Made by a program: the position numbers and the translations under genes
Part shown: positions 22,802 to 31,914 of the stretch, in pieces
Layout of the letters: each line of letters starts with the position of its first letter
Position numbering within the stretch: position 1 is the first letter of the stretch
Assembly: GCA_934527315.1 (NCBI GenBank)
Contig: CAKTAK010000019.1
Span: 1 to 37,235, forward strand
Reading direction: 5' to 3'
Length of the DNA: 37,235 nt
Origin: HGM13010 sp934527315
GTDB lineage: Bacteria; Bacillota; Clostridia; Oscillospirales; Oscillospiraceae
Notes under the pieces: model-generated
Database searches by the model: none
Seen by the model: only the letters and a program-made list of their open reading frames with translations
Told to the model about the DNA's origin: nothing

Positions 22802-23854
22802 ATGAAACGGAACGAAACAAAAGTCATTCACGTGGGCGGTGTGGCCGTAGGCGGGGAAAACCCGGTTACGGTCCAGTCCATGTGCAACACAAAAACTTGG
22901 GACGTGGACGGAACGCTCCGGCAAATCAGCGCAATGGCTGCTGCCGGCTGCGATATTGTCCGTTTGGCTGTGCCGAATATGGACGCCGCCCGTGCTCTGA
23001 GTGATATTAAAGAACGTTCTCCGCTGCCTATCGTAGCGGATATTCATTTTGATTACCGTCTGGCATTGGAGGCTGTGGCCCGCGGCGTAGACAAGGTGCG
23101 CATCAATCCGGGCAACATCGGCAGCGCCGACCATGTGAAGGCGGTGGCAGATGCCTGCCGGCTGAAGGGAATTCCCATCCGCATCGGTGTAAACGGCGGC
23201 AGTCTGGAAAAAGGATTGTTGGAGAAATACGGCCGTCCCACGGCGGAGGCTATGGTGGAAAGTGCCCGGAACGAGGTGGCGCAGCTGCATCGTTTTGATT
23301 TTGATGACATCTGCCTGTCTTTGAAGACGTCTTCCGTGCCGCTGACCATTGACGCGTACCGTTTGGCGGCAGAGGAATTTCCCTATCCGCTGCACTTGGG
23401 TGTAACAGAAACCGGAACGGTCCATAACGGCACCATTCTGTCTGCCGTGGGCATCGGAACGCTGCTGTGCGAGGGCATCGGCAACACCATTCGCGTTTCT
23501 CTGACCGGGGACCCGGTGGAGGAAGTGCGTACCGGAGTTTCCATTTTGAAAGCAGCCGGGCTGCGTACCGGCGGTGTACGGTTCATTTCCTGCCCGACCT
23601 GCGGTCGAACGGAAATTGACTTGATTTCTCTGGCCAATCAGGTGGAACAGCGCCTGACGGAGATTCAAAAGAATATTACCGTGGCTGTCATGGGCTGCGT
23701 TGTGAACGGCCCCGGAGAGGCGCGGGAGGCCGATTACGGCATTGCCGGCGGCAAGGACTGCGGTATGCTGTTCAAAAAAGGCGAAATCGTTGCACGGGTA
23801 CCGGAAGATCGGCTGTGCGACGCGCTGATTGAGATGATTGAGAAGGGCGAATAA
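22802..23854 (+). CDS. ispG: 4-hydroxy-3-methylbut-2-en-1-yl diphosphate synthase IspG
   Basis: IspG reduces MEcPP to HMBPP with a [4Fe-4S] cluster, the penultimate MEP step. The 350-residue protein has the TIM-barrel start VTVQSMCNTKTWDV, VADIHFDYRLAL, RINPGNIG and the cluster-binding C-terminal motifs CPTCGRTE and MGCVVNGPGEA. It sits where Bacillus has proS, between rasP and polC. Oxygen sensitivity of its cluster fits an anaerobe. Confidence 0.97.
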   Translation: MKRNETKVIHVGGVAVGGENPVTVQSMCNTKTWDVDGTLRQISAMAAAGCDIVRLAVPNMDAARALSDIKERSPLPIVADIHFDYRLALEAVARGVDKVRINPGNIGSADHVKAVADACRLKGIPIRIGVNGGSLEKGLLEKYGRPTAEAMVESARNEVAQLHRFDFDDICLSLKTSSVPLTIDAYRLAAEEFPYPLHLGVTETGTVHNGTILSAVGIGTLLCEGIGNTIRVSLTGDPVEEVRTGVSILKAAGLRTGGVRFISCPTCGRTEIDLISLANQVEQRLTEIQKNITVAVMGCVVNGPGEAREADYGIAGGKDCGMLFKKGEIVARVPEDRLCDALIEMIEKGE

Positions 23855-23859
23855 GTTTC

Positions 23860-26800
23860 ATGGCGAAAGTACCGTTTTTTGATATTTTTCCCGGCTGCAG
23901 CAGCATGGACGATTTGTGCGGCGGCATGAGCAAAGCAACGGTCAGCGAGGTGCTGATTACCAAAAGCGAAATGCTCATGGAGATTCAGGCGGACTTTACC
24001 CGGGCGCCGGCGCAAGCGGAGCTTACCGCGGTGGAATCTCGGATTGCCGAGGATTACGGTCTGCGCCGGGTGACCATTCACCCGTCTTACCCGAAAGAGA
24101 ATGAAAAAGGCGGCAATGGCGGCAGCGGCGATGTGCTTATGGGCCGCAAGGTTGCCGTGAAAGCGGCAATGCCGATTGCCGACTTGACCCCGGATTCCGG
24201 CAATGTGGTTGTGTGCGGCAAAATCTTTTTTGTGGAGTCGCGAGACATTGCCAAGCGGAATGCGACCATTCTGACGTTTGATATTACGGATTATACCGGG
24301 TCTGTGCGATGCAGCAAATTTCTGAAATCCGAGGAAGAAAAACAGGTGGTCGATAAAATTCGGGAGGGTGATTACGTCACCGTAACCGGATATATGAGTT
24401 ACAGCAAGTATGAAGAAGATATGGTGCTGGAACCCAAGAACGTCTGGAAGAGTAAGCGGGAGAGCCGGAAAGATACCGCGGAAGAAAAGCATATTGAACT
24501 GCATCTGCATACCCGGTTTTCCAATACCGATGCGCTGACCGAGCCGAAAGAAGTGGTGAAACGCGCCGCAGAGTGGGGGATGCCTGCCATTGCGGTGACG
24601 GACCACGGTGTGGTGCAGGCGTTCCCGGATATGTGGCATGCGGGCAAAGACTACGGCGTAAAAATTATTTACGGCGTAGAAGGCTACTATGTAGATGACA
24701 TGAACATCAAGCAGCCGGTGAAAGGGGATTGCAATCTGCCTTTGACCTCGGAGTTTGTGGCATTCGACATTGAAACTACCGGATTGAGCCCCATTCATGA
24801 CCGCATGACCGAAATCGGCGCTATTTTGTTCCAAGGCGGGGAAATCAAACAGAATTTCCAGTGCTTTGTGAATCCGCATATGCCCATTCCGGCGGAAATC
24901 AAGCGCTTGACCGGTATCACCGATGAAGACGTCAAGGACGCACCGGACGAGGACGAGGCCATGCGCCGGTTTCTGGAATTCGTGGACGGCCGGCCGATTA
25001 TTGCCCACAATGCGGATTTTGACAGCAGCTTTATGCGTGAGGCTTGCAAGCGGTCGGGCATTCCCTTCCGTCCGGTGGTTATGGATACATTGGTGCTTTC
25101 CCAGTGCTTGCTGCCGGAGCTGAAACGGTTTAAGCTGGATGTGGTTTCTCATAAGCTGAAACTGCCGGATTTCAATCATCACCGGGCGTATGACGATGCT
25201 GCGGTAGTGGCGCGGATTATGGATAAATTTATCCCCATGCTTGCCGAGCGCGGCGCGAAAACCGTGAACGATATCAATGCCGCGGTGTCGGATTTGCACC
25301 GTCTGGACATCGGAAAGACCCGGCACATCTGTCTGTTGGTAAAAAATAAGGCGGGTCTGAAAAATCTGTATAAGATTATTTCCTCTTCCATGATTGACCA
25401 TTACAATAAGAGCCGAAAGCACCCCACCATGCCCCGCAGCTTGATTCAGCAGTACCGGGAGAACATTTTCGTGGGCTCCGCCTGCGAAGCGGGTGAGCTG
25501 TATGACGCGGTTTTGCGGGGAAAAACGGACAAGGAATTGGAAGAGATTGCGGATTTCTACGATTATCTGGAAATCATGCCGCTGTTCAACAACCGATTCC
25601 TCATTGAAAACGGAACGGTCCACAGCGAAGAGGAATTGAAGGAATTCAACCGGAAAATTATTTCCATCGGCAAGAGACTGGGCAAACCGGTAGTAGCCAC
25701 CTGCGATGTCCATTTCCTGGACCCGGAAGACGAGGTTTACCGGAAAATTCTCCTTTCCTCCAAGAAGTTCTCCGATGCGGATAAGGATTTGCCCATTTAT
25801 TTCCGCACCACCGACGAGGTGATGAAGGAATTTGCCTATTTGGGCGAGGATTTGTGCAGGGAAGTGGTGATTACCAATCCCCAGTGGATTGCCGACCAAG
25901 TGGAAGAGTTTGAATTACTGCCCAAGGACCTGTTTGCGCCGAAGATTGAAAACTCCAAGGAAGAGCTGGAACGTCTGGTCATGGAGAAAATGCACCGTAT
26001 TTACGGTGACAATCCCAGTTCCATTGTGACGGACCGTGTAAATACGGAACTGAAAACCATTCTGGACCACGAGTATGACGTCATTTATATGAGCGCCCAG
26101 AAACTGGTGCAGAACTCTTTGGAGCATGGCTATCTGGTGGGCAGCCGAGGCAGTGTCGGTTCTTCGATTGTGGCATATATGTCCGGTATTACGGAGGTAA
26201 ACTCTCTGCCGCCCCATTACATTTGTCCCAACTGTAAAAATGCGGAGTTCATTACCGATGGCTCTTACGGCTGCGGCGCGGATATGCCGGATAAAGATTG
26301 CCCCGTTTGCGGAACAAAGTACCGAAAAGACGGCTTTGACATTCCTTTTGAAACGTTCTTGGGATTCCCCGGCAACGAAAAAACGCCGGATATTGACTTG
26401 AACTTCTCCGGTGAATATCAGGCGAACGCCCATAACTATACCCGTGAGCTGTTCGGTGCAGACCATGTGTTCAAAGCCGGTACCATCGGTACGCTGGCGG
26501 ATAAAACCGCATACGGCATGGCGAAAAAGTATCTGGAAGAGCATAATATGCAGGTGACCAAGGCGGAAGAAAACCGTCTGGCAAAGGGCTGCGTGGGTGT
26601 AAAACGCACCACCGGTCAGCACCCCGGCGGTCTGGTTATCATTCCGCAGGATAAGGAAGTTACGGATTTCTGCCCCATTCAGTGGGCGGCAGAGGACCCG
26701 GATTGCGGCATTATGACCACGCATTTCGAATATCACTGCATGGAAAGCAACCTGCTGAAGTTGGACGAGCTGGGTCATGATGACCCCACTATGATTCGTA

Positions 26801-27834
26801 TGCTGGAAGATATGACCGGAGTGGACGCGCAGACCATTCAGTTGGACGACCCGGAAACTATGGGAATTTTCAAATCTCCGGCGCCCCTTGGCTTGACGGA
26901 CGATGATCCCATCGTAGGAAAAACCGGTACCTTGGGAATTCCGGAATTCGGAACGGGCTTTACCCGGGGCATGTTGGTGGATACCCAGCCGGAACAGTTT
27001 GATACCTTGGTCCGTCTGGCCGGTCTGGCCCATGGTACGGACGTGTGGAACGGCAATATCCACGACATCGTAGTCAACGGCATTGCAACGGTTAACGAAT
27101 GCGTCTGCTGCCGTGACGATATCATGCTGTATCTGATTCAAAAAGGCATGGAGCCCAGTCTGGCATTTAAGACTATGGAGGCTGTGCGAAAAGGCAAGGT
27201 GAAAAAGAGCGGCTCGTTCCCCGGTGATGCAGAGGCTATTATGCGGGAAGAGGGCGTTCCGGATTGGTATATCGAGTCCTGCCGGAAGATTGCCTATCTG
27301 TTCCCGAAAGCACACGCAGTGGCTTACGTGATGATGGCATTCCGCATTGCATGGTTCAAGGTTCATTATCCCTTGGCATTTTATGCGGCTTATTTCTATC
27401 GCCGCAGTCAGAAAAACAGCTTTGATGCGGAGCTGATGACCCAAGGTATCGATAAGGTCAAGGCGAAAATCACCGAGCTGCGGAACAAGCAGACCTCCGC
27501 AACGGAAGATGATACATTGACCACGTTGGAGTGCGTGTACGAATTCTATCTCCGTGGATTTTCCTTTGCACCGATGAGCGTATCGGAAAGCAGCGCCACC
27601 AAATTCTTGATTGTGGATGACAAGCACCTCCGGGCACCCTTTGTGTCCATTGGCGGTTTGGGTGAGGCTGCGGCCTATGACCTTGCTGCTGCGGCGCAGA
27701 ACGGACAAAGCTTTGTGTCCATAGAAGAACTCTCTGCGGCTTGCCCGAAGGTCTCTCAGACGCACTTGCAGGTTCTGAAAGATATGGGCGCGTTGGGCGA
27801 TTTGCCCGACACCAGCCAGATGACCTTGTTTTAA
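23860..27834 (+). CDS. polC: DNA polymerase III alpha subunit, PolC type
   Basis: PolC is the replicative polymerase of low-GC Gram-positives, with built-in proofreading. The 1324-residue product runs: short N-terminal region, OB fold (from about residue 95), PHP domain (from about 210, HLHTRFS) interrupted by a DnaQ-type 3'-5' exonuclease (about 295-465, FDIETTGLSP, HNADFDSSF, HRAYDDA), then the polymerase with a zinc module (CPNC...CPVCG, from about 788), the catalytic TPDIDLNFSG (about 840) and the C-terminal PKAHAVAYVMMAFRIAWFK block. It is shorter than the roughly 1430-residue Bacillus protein, the difference lying mainly before the OB fold. It begins five bases after ispG and ends the operon. 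Confidence 0.97.
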   Translation: MAKVPFFDIFPGCSSMDDLCGGMSKATVSEVLITKSEMLMEIQADFTRAPAQAELTAVESRIAEDYGLRRVTIHPSYPKENEKGGNGGSGDVLMGRKVAVKAAMPIADLTPDSGNVVVCGKIFFVESRDIAKRNATILTFDITDYTGSVRCSKFLKSEEEKQVVDKIREGDYVTVTGYMSYSKYEEDMVLEPKNVWKSKRESRKDTAEEKHIELHLHTRFSNTDALTEPKEVVKRAAEWGMPAIAVTDHGVVQAFPDMWHAGKDYGVKIIYGVEGYYVDDMNIKQPVKGDCNLPLTSEFVAFDIETTGLSPIHDRMTEIGAILFQGGEIKQNFQCFVNPHMPIPAEIKRLTGITDEDVKDAPDEDEAMRRFLEFVDGRPIIAHNADFDSSFMREACKRSGIPFRPVVMDTLVLSQCLLPELKRFKLDVVSHKLKLPDFNHHRAYDDAAVVARIMDKFIPMLAERGAKTVNDINAAVSDLHRLDIGKTRHICLLVKNKAGLKNLYKIISSSMIDHYNKSRKHPTMPRSLIQQYRENIFVGSACEAGELYDAVLRGKTDKELEEIADFYDYLEIMPLFNNRFLIENGTVHSEEELKEFNRKIISIGKRLGKPVVATCDVHFLDPEDEVYRKILLSSKKFSDADKDLPIYFRTTDEVMKEFAYLGEDLCREVVITNPQWIADQVEEFELLPKDLFAPKIENSKEELERLVMEKMHRIYGDNPSSIVTDRVNTELKTILDHEYDVIYMSAQKLVQNSLEHGYLVGSRGSVGSSIVAYMSGITEVNSLPPHYICPNCKNAEFITDGSYGCGADMPDKDCPVCGTKYRKDGFDIPFETFLGFPGNEKTPDIDLNFSGEYQANAHNYTRELFGADHVFKAGTIGTLADKTAYGMAKKYLEEHNMQVTKAEENRLAKGCVGVKRTTGQHPGGLVIIPQDKEVTDFCPIQWAAEDPDCGIMTTHFEYHCMESNLLKLDELGHDDPTMIRMLEDMTGVDAQTIQLDDPETMGIFKSPAPLGLTDDDPIVGKTGTLGIPEFGTGFTRGMLVDTQPEQFDTLVRLAGLAHGTDVWNGNIHDIVVNGIATVNECVCCRDDIMLYLIQKGMEPSLAFKTMEAVRKGKVKKSGSFPGDAEAIMREEGVPDWYIESCRKIAYLFPKAHAVAYVMMAFRIAWFKVHYPLAFYAAYFYRRSQKNSFDAELMTQGIDKVKAKITELRNKQTSATEDDTLTTLECVYEFYLRGFSFAPMSVSESSATKFLIVDDKHLRAPFVSIGGLGEAAAYDLAAAAQNGQSFVSIEELSAACPKVSQTHLQVLKDMGALGDLPDTSQMTLF

Positions 27835-27850
27835 AACATAGCATAAACAG

Positions 27851-27889
27851 AAAATCGGTAGAATCCATTGTGGGTTCTACCGATTTTTT
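27851..27889 (+). terminator. Terminator of the pyrH-polC operon
   Basis: A 16-bp stem with one G-T wobble (27851-27866 with 27872-27887) and a 5-base loop ends in six T, 16 bases past the polC stop. Confidence 0.9.
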
Positions 27890-27905
27890 ATGTTGTGTGT
27901 GGGAT

Positions 27906-27944
27906 ATAAAAACAGTGCCGAAAGCGTTTGCTCTCGGCACTGTT
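27906..27944 (-). terminator. Terminator of the potABCD operon
   Basis: A 15-bp stem with one mismatch (27911-27925 with 27930-27944) and a 4-base loop is followed on the minus strand by five T. It lies 23 bases past potD. Confidence 0.88.
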
Positions 27945-27967
27945 AAAAGGATTCATTGTGTGAAAAC

Positions 27968-29020
27968 TCAGGACTTCAGGTCTACCCAGTACTTATCGTA
28001 CAGCTCCAGAGTTGCCTCGGGCAGGTTGGTGTATACTTCGCATTTTGCCAGCTGCTCGGAGGAGGGGAACATCACGCTCTTCGTGTAATCGTCCATCTCA
28101 GCGGCTGCTGCATCGCATGCCTCCTGATTGGGGCTTGCGTAGCCGGTAGCCTCCATGTTCGCCTCTGCGATGTCGGTACGGCACATGAAGTCGATGAACT
28201 TCTGTGCATCGTCCTTGTTGGCGGCACCCTTGGGAATGACCATAGCGTCAAAGAACTTGTTGGAGCCTTCTTTCGGCAACACGAACTTCAAATCGGGATT
28301 GTTTTCCAGCATCATCAGATAGTCGCCTGCGTAGTAAGCGCCGATGGTAGCCTCGCCGCTCTCCAGCTTGGAGTACATCTGGTCCTGGAAATAACCCTGC
28401 ACCAGAGGTTTCTGCTGCTCCAGCAGCTCGTAAGCGGCTTTCAGCTCTGCCTCGTCGGTGGTGTTCACGCTGTAACCCAGATACTCCAGAGCGATTGCCA
28501 TAGCGTCACGGGAAGATTCGAACATCAGAATGTTGCCGGAGTATTTCTCGTCGAACATAGCAGCCCAGCTGTCCAGATTCTCGGAGATTTCGGCGGTGTT
28601 GTAAATCATGCCCACGGTGCCCCACATGTAAACCACGGAATAGTTGCTTTCGGGGTCATAAGCCAGATTTTTGTAATCATCGGACAGCTTGCTGTAGTTT
28701 TCCATGGAAGAAGTATCGATGGTTTCCAGCATATCCTCGTTGATCATGCGGTCGATCATGTAATCGGAGGTGATGATGACATCGTAATCGGCGCCGCCGT
28801 TTTTCATGACGGAGTACATTGCCTCGCAGGTATCGTAGGTCTTGTAGTTCACGCGAATGTTGTATTCCTCGCTGAACTGCTCCAGAATATCCTCGTCGAT
28901 GTATTCGCCGAAGTTGTATACACTGATTTCGCTGTCGTATTTTTTACCGCAGCCGGTCAAGCCAACAGACAGACCTGCGGCCATGGAAAGTGCCAGAGTG
29001 ACGGAAATGAATCTTTTCAA
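27968..29020 (-). CDS. potD: Spermidine/putrescine-binding lipoprotein PotD
   Basis: This 350-residue protein is the substrate-binding part of the polyamine importer. A lipoprotein signal peptide ends in the lipobox LTGC at about residues 21-24, so it is tethered to the outer face of the membrane. The mature part starts with ISVYNFGEYIDEDILEQFSEEYNIRVNY and contains DVIITSDYMIDRM, SVVYMWGTVGMIYN and GATIGAYYAGDYLMM, all typical PotD segments. Which polyamine it prefers cannot be read from sequence by eye. It is last in the A-B-C-D operon, 40 bases after potC. Confidence 0.94.
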   Translation of the reverse strand: MKRFISVTLALSMAAGLSVGLTGCGKKYDSEISVYNFGEYIDEDILEQFSEEYNIRVNYKTYDTCEAMYSVMKNGGADYDVIITSDYMIDRMINEDMLETIDTSSMENYSKLSDDYKNLAYDPESNYSVVYMWGTVGMIYNTAEISENLDSWAAMFDEKYSGNILMFESSRDAMAIALEYLGYSVNTTDEAELKAAYELLEQQKPLVQGYFQDQMYSKLESGEATIGAYYAGDYLMMLENNPDLKFVLPKEGSNKFFDAMVIPKGAANKDDAQKFIDFMCRTDIAEANMEATGYASPNQEACDAAAAEMDDYTKSVMFPSSEQLAKCEVYTNLPEATLELYDKYWVDLKS

Positions 29021-29060
29021 TGCAGTAAGTCTCCTTTAGTAATAAATTAATTGTAGTAGT

Positions 29061-29882
29061 TTAACCGTTCAGGGCGGCAGCTTCCTGCGCCTGCCTCTTT
29101 TCTTGATGAATCTCCCGGAGGTTGATGATAACCAGCAGAATCAGCACTGCAGAAAACAGCAGGGTAGACACTGCGTTGATTTCCGGGGTGACGTTCTTCT
29201 TCGTCATGGACCAGATAGCCATAGACAAGGTCTGCACCTTGGAACCTGCGGTGAACAGACTGATTACGAAGTCATCAATGGACATGGTAAAGGCAATGAT
29301 TGCACCATTGACGATACCTGGTTTGATTTCGGGAATGATGACCTTGTAGAATGCCTGAAACCAAGTGCAGCCCAAATCTTCCGCAGCGTGGACCAAATTG
29401 CCGTCCATCTGCCGCAGCTTCGGCATGATGGCCAGAATGACATAAGGCACGTTAAATGTGACATGGGCAATCAGCATGGTCACGAATCCCTGCTTAAAGT
29501 TCAGCAGGGAACCGGCAGATACAAACAGCAATGCCATGGACACACCGGTCACAATATCGGCGTTGGTCATGGGAATGTTGTTGATGGCCATCAAGGGCGC
29601 GCGCCAACGGCGTTTCATATAGAAGAAACCGATGGCGGCGAAAGTGCCGAGAATGGTTGCCAGCGCAGCTGCCAGGAAAGAAACTTCCAATGTTGTGGTC
29701 AGCGCGCTGAGAATCTGGGCGTCTCCGAACAGCTTTTCATACCATTTCAGAGAGAATCCGTTCCAGATGCTGCGGCTTTTCGATGCGTTGAAAGAGAACA
29801 CAATCAGCACGAAAATCGGCAGATACAGGAACAGCAGCACCAGATACATCAAAATTTTTCCGGAAACGTGACGTTTTGTCAT
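29061..29882 (-). CDS. potC: Spermidine/putrescine ABC transporter permease PotC
   Basis: PotC is one of two membrane subunits of the polyamine importer. The 273-residue protein has about six helices, starting YLVLLFLYLPIFVLIVFSFNASK, and the EAA loop that docks the ATPase: HAAEDLGCTWFQAFYKVIIPEIKPG. Its start overlaps the potB stop by four bases (ATGA), so the two permeases are translationally coupled. Confidence 0.94.
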   Translation of the reverse strand: MTKRHVSGKILMYLVLLFLYLPIFVLIVFSFNASKSRSIWNGFSLKWYEKLFGDAQILSALTTTLEVSFLAAALATILGTFAAIGFFYMKRRWRAPLMAINNIPMTNADIVTGVSMALLFVSAGSLLNFKQGFVTMLIAHVTFNVPYVILAIMPKLRQMDGNLVHAAEDLGCTWFQAFYKVIIPEIKPGIVNGAIIAFTMSIDDFVISLFTAGSKVQTLSMAIWSMTKKNVTPEINAVSTLLFSAVLILLVIINLREIHQEKRQAQEAAALNG

Positions 29883-30691
29883 AGCATCACCGCCTGTTCT
29901 TCGCCGGCACCGAATTTATTCATAATCCACATGCACAGCAGGACGATAATCATCATCACAAAGGAAATGGCAGAACCCAGATAGGGGTTATATGCAGTGC
30001 CAAGGAACTGCATTTCAATCAAGTCACCCAACAGCAAGTTCTTTCCGCCGCCCAGCAGCTGGGAGATAACAAAGGTACTCACAGCGGGGACAAACACCAT
30101 GGTAATGCCGGACAGAACGCCGGACAAAGACAAGGGGAAAACAACTTTCCGAAACACCTCAGACGGGGTTGCGCCCAAATCTTCCGCAGCTTGAATCAAA
30201 GACGGGTCGATTTTTGTAATTACGGAGTAAATCGGCAGCACCATAAACGGCAGGAAATCGCAAATCATGCCAATGACAATGGCGGTTTCCGTGTTGATAA
30301 TGCTCACCGTGGGCAGATGCAGCAGTGTCAGCAGCTGATTCAGCAGACCGGTTTTTTCCAGAATGGACATCCAAGCATAGGTACGCAGCAGGGAGTTCAT
30401 CCACATGGGCAGCATAATCAGCAGAATGGTTACCCGCTGAAACCGAGCGCTTTCCTTTGCCAAAGCGCAGGAAAAGGGATAAGCAATCAGCAGGCAGACA
30501 GCCGTTGCAATCAGAGCCAAACGAAAGGACCGGATAAACACACCGGAATAGTTGAGCATATTCTGGAAGTTTTCGAAAGTGAATCCGCCGTTTTTCGTGG
30601 TGAATGCGTACATCAACACAAAGAAAATCGGCGCAACCACAAACAGCGCCATCCAAATGACATACGGGAACGCTAAATACTTAGGTTTCAT
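29879..30691 (-). CDS. potB: Spermidine/putrescine ABC transporter permease PotB
   Basis: The 270-residue permease starts at the ATG at 30691 (MKPKYLAFPYVIWMALFVVAPIFF); the open frame extends 26 codons further but that part lies within potA. About six membrane helices and the EAA loop QAAEDLGATPSEVFRKVVFPLSLSG identify it. The GAGGT ribosome site lies inside the end of potA, and the genes overlap by 11 bases. It pairs with PotC to form the channel. Confidence 0.94.
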   Translation of the reverse strand: MKPKYLAFPYVIWMALFVVAPIFFVLMYAFTTKNGGFTFENFQNMLNYSGVFIRSFRLALIATAVCLLIAYPFSCALAKESARFQRVTILLIMLPMWMNSLLRTYAWMSILEKTGLLNQLLTLLHLPTVSIINTETAIVIGMICDFLPFMVLPIYSVITKIDPSLIQAAEDLGATPSEVFRKVVFPLSLSGVLSGITMVFVPAVSTFVISQLLGGGKNLLLGDLIEMQFLGTAYNPYLGSAISFVMMIIVLLCMWIMNKFGAGEEQAVML

Positions 30692-31847
30692 CGGCTGCCA
30701 CCTCATGCTCATGGGCAAGGGCTTCGGATTCGTCATACTCCACATCGGACAGCTCTTCGTATTCTTCACTATAAGAACTGTAGTCGCCGAACATACCGGA
30801 GTACTGGCTTTTTTTCATGATATGGAATCCGTCGGGGTCAATCTTGATGCCGATTTTTGCGCCAACGGGCACAAAGTCCGTTGTCTGAATCAGCCATTTG
30901 AAACCGCGGAAGTCCACAATCATATCATACATCATGCCCTTGAAGGTTACGCTGGTAACGGTGCCGATGAGCTTGCCCTCTTCCGGAGACACAATATCAA
31001 TGTCCTCCGGACGAATGACAACGTCAACGGGTTCGTTGGGGGCAAAGCCCTTATCCAGACACTGGAATTTCCGTCCGTTGACTTCCACCACAAAGTCCTC
31101 GCGCATATAGCCGTCCACGATGTTGCTTTCACCGATGAAGTCGGCCACAAAGGCATTTTTCGGTTCATTATAAATATCTTCCGGCTTGCCGATTTGCTGG
31201 ATTCGGCCGGAATCCATGACAACCACGGTGTCGGACATGGCAAGCGCCTCTTCCTGGTCGTGGGTGACATATATAAAAGTGATTCCCATCTGCTGCTGGA
31301 TCCGTTTCAGCTCCTGCTGCATATCCTTCCGCAGACGCAAATCCAATGCGCCCAACGGTTCGTCCAGCAAAAGGACCTTCGGACGGTTCACCAAAGCCCG
31401 GGCGATTGCAACACGCTGCTGCTGACCGCCGGACAATGCTGTAACGCTGCGATGCTCAAAACCGCGCAAAGAAACCACGTCCAACATTTCAAGTACGCGG
31501 TTCTCAATTTCTTGTTTGCTCAGTTTCGGGCGGACCAGCCGCAGTCCGAAGGCGATATTGTCGTATACGTCCAGATGAGGAAACAATGCATATTTCTGGA
31601 ATACGGTGTTGACCTGCCGCTTATGGGGCGGCACATCGTTGATTCTGACGCCGTCAAACAACAAATCACCATGAGTAGGTGTTAAAAATCCACCGATGAT
31701 TTTCAAGGTTGTTGTTTTGCCGCAGCCCGATGGACCCAGCAGTGTCAGGAATTCGCTGTCGTTAATATAGAGATTAATATCATGCAGTACCGTCTCGCCG
31801 TCGAATCTCATTCCACATTCGGCGAGACGAATCAGTTCTTTTGACAT
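30681..31847 (-). CDS. potA: Spermidine/putrescine ABC transporter ATPase PotA
   Basis: PotA is the ATPase that powers polyamine import. I start it at the ATG at 31847, which gives the usual MSKELIRLAECGMRFDGE; 19 upstream codons are open but overlap the promoter. Walker A GPSGCGKTTT, Q-loop VFQKYALFPH, signature LSGGQQQR, Walker B LLLDEPLGALD and the switch THDQEEAL are complete. A C-terminal TOBE regulatory domain follows (GESNIVDGYM, VIRPEDIDIVSPEEG). The last about 35 residues form an acidic, Tyr- and Glu-rich tail beyond the normal end, and their coding overlaps the potB start. Total length is 388 residues. Confidence 0.95.
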   Translation of the reverse strand: MSKELIRLAECGMRFDGETVLHDINLYINDSEFLTLLGPSGCGKTTTLKIIGGFLTPTHGDLLFDGVRINDVPPHKRQVNTVFQKYALFPHLDVYDNIAFGLRLVRPKLSKQEIENRVLEMLDVVSLRGFEHRSVTALSGGQQQRVAIARALVNRPKVLLLDEPLGALDLRLRKDMQQELKRIQQQMGITFIYVTHDQEEALAMSDTVVVMDSGRIQQIGKPEDIYNEPKNAFVADFIGESNIVDGYMREDFVVEVNGRKFQCLDKGFAPNEPVDVVIRPEDIDIVSPEEGKLIGTVTSVTFKGMMYDMIVDFRGFKWLIQTTDFVPVGAKIGIKIDPDGFHIMKKSQYSGMFGDYSSYSEEYEELSDVEYDESEALAHEHEVAADET

Positions 31848-31876
31848 TATCCTCCCCCTCTCCAAGTATTGAGACA

Positions 31877-31904
31877 AGAATAACATTTTATAGAAAAAAG
31901 TCAA
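31877..31904 (-). promoter_or_regulatory. Promoter of the potABCD operon
   Basis: On the minus strand TTGACT (31904-31899) and TATTCT (31882-31877) are 16 bases apart, in the 67-base gap after the pseudouridine synthase gene. No terminator separates that gene from potA, so read-through is also possible. Confidence 0.6.
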
Positions 31905-31914
31905 CAGGATTCTT

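Noticed and set aside
23734..25899. A 721-codon open frame on the minus strand, and another of 616 codons at 25915-27765
   Set aside because: Both lie fully antisense to polC, whose domains are unmistakable. Their translations are rich in His, Gln and Arg and match no family; they arise from the codon bias of polC.
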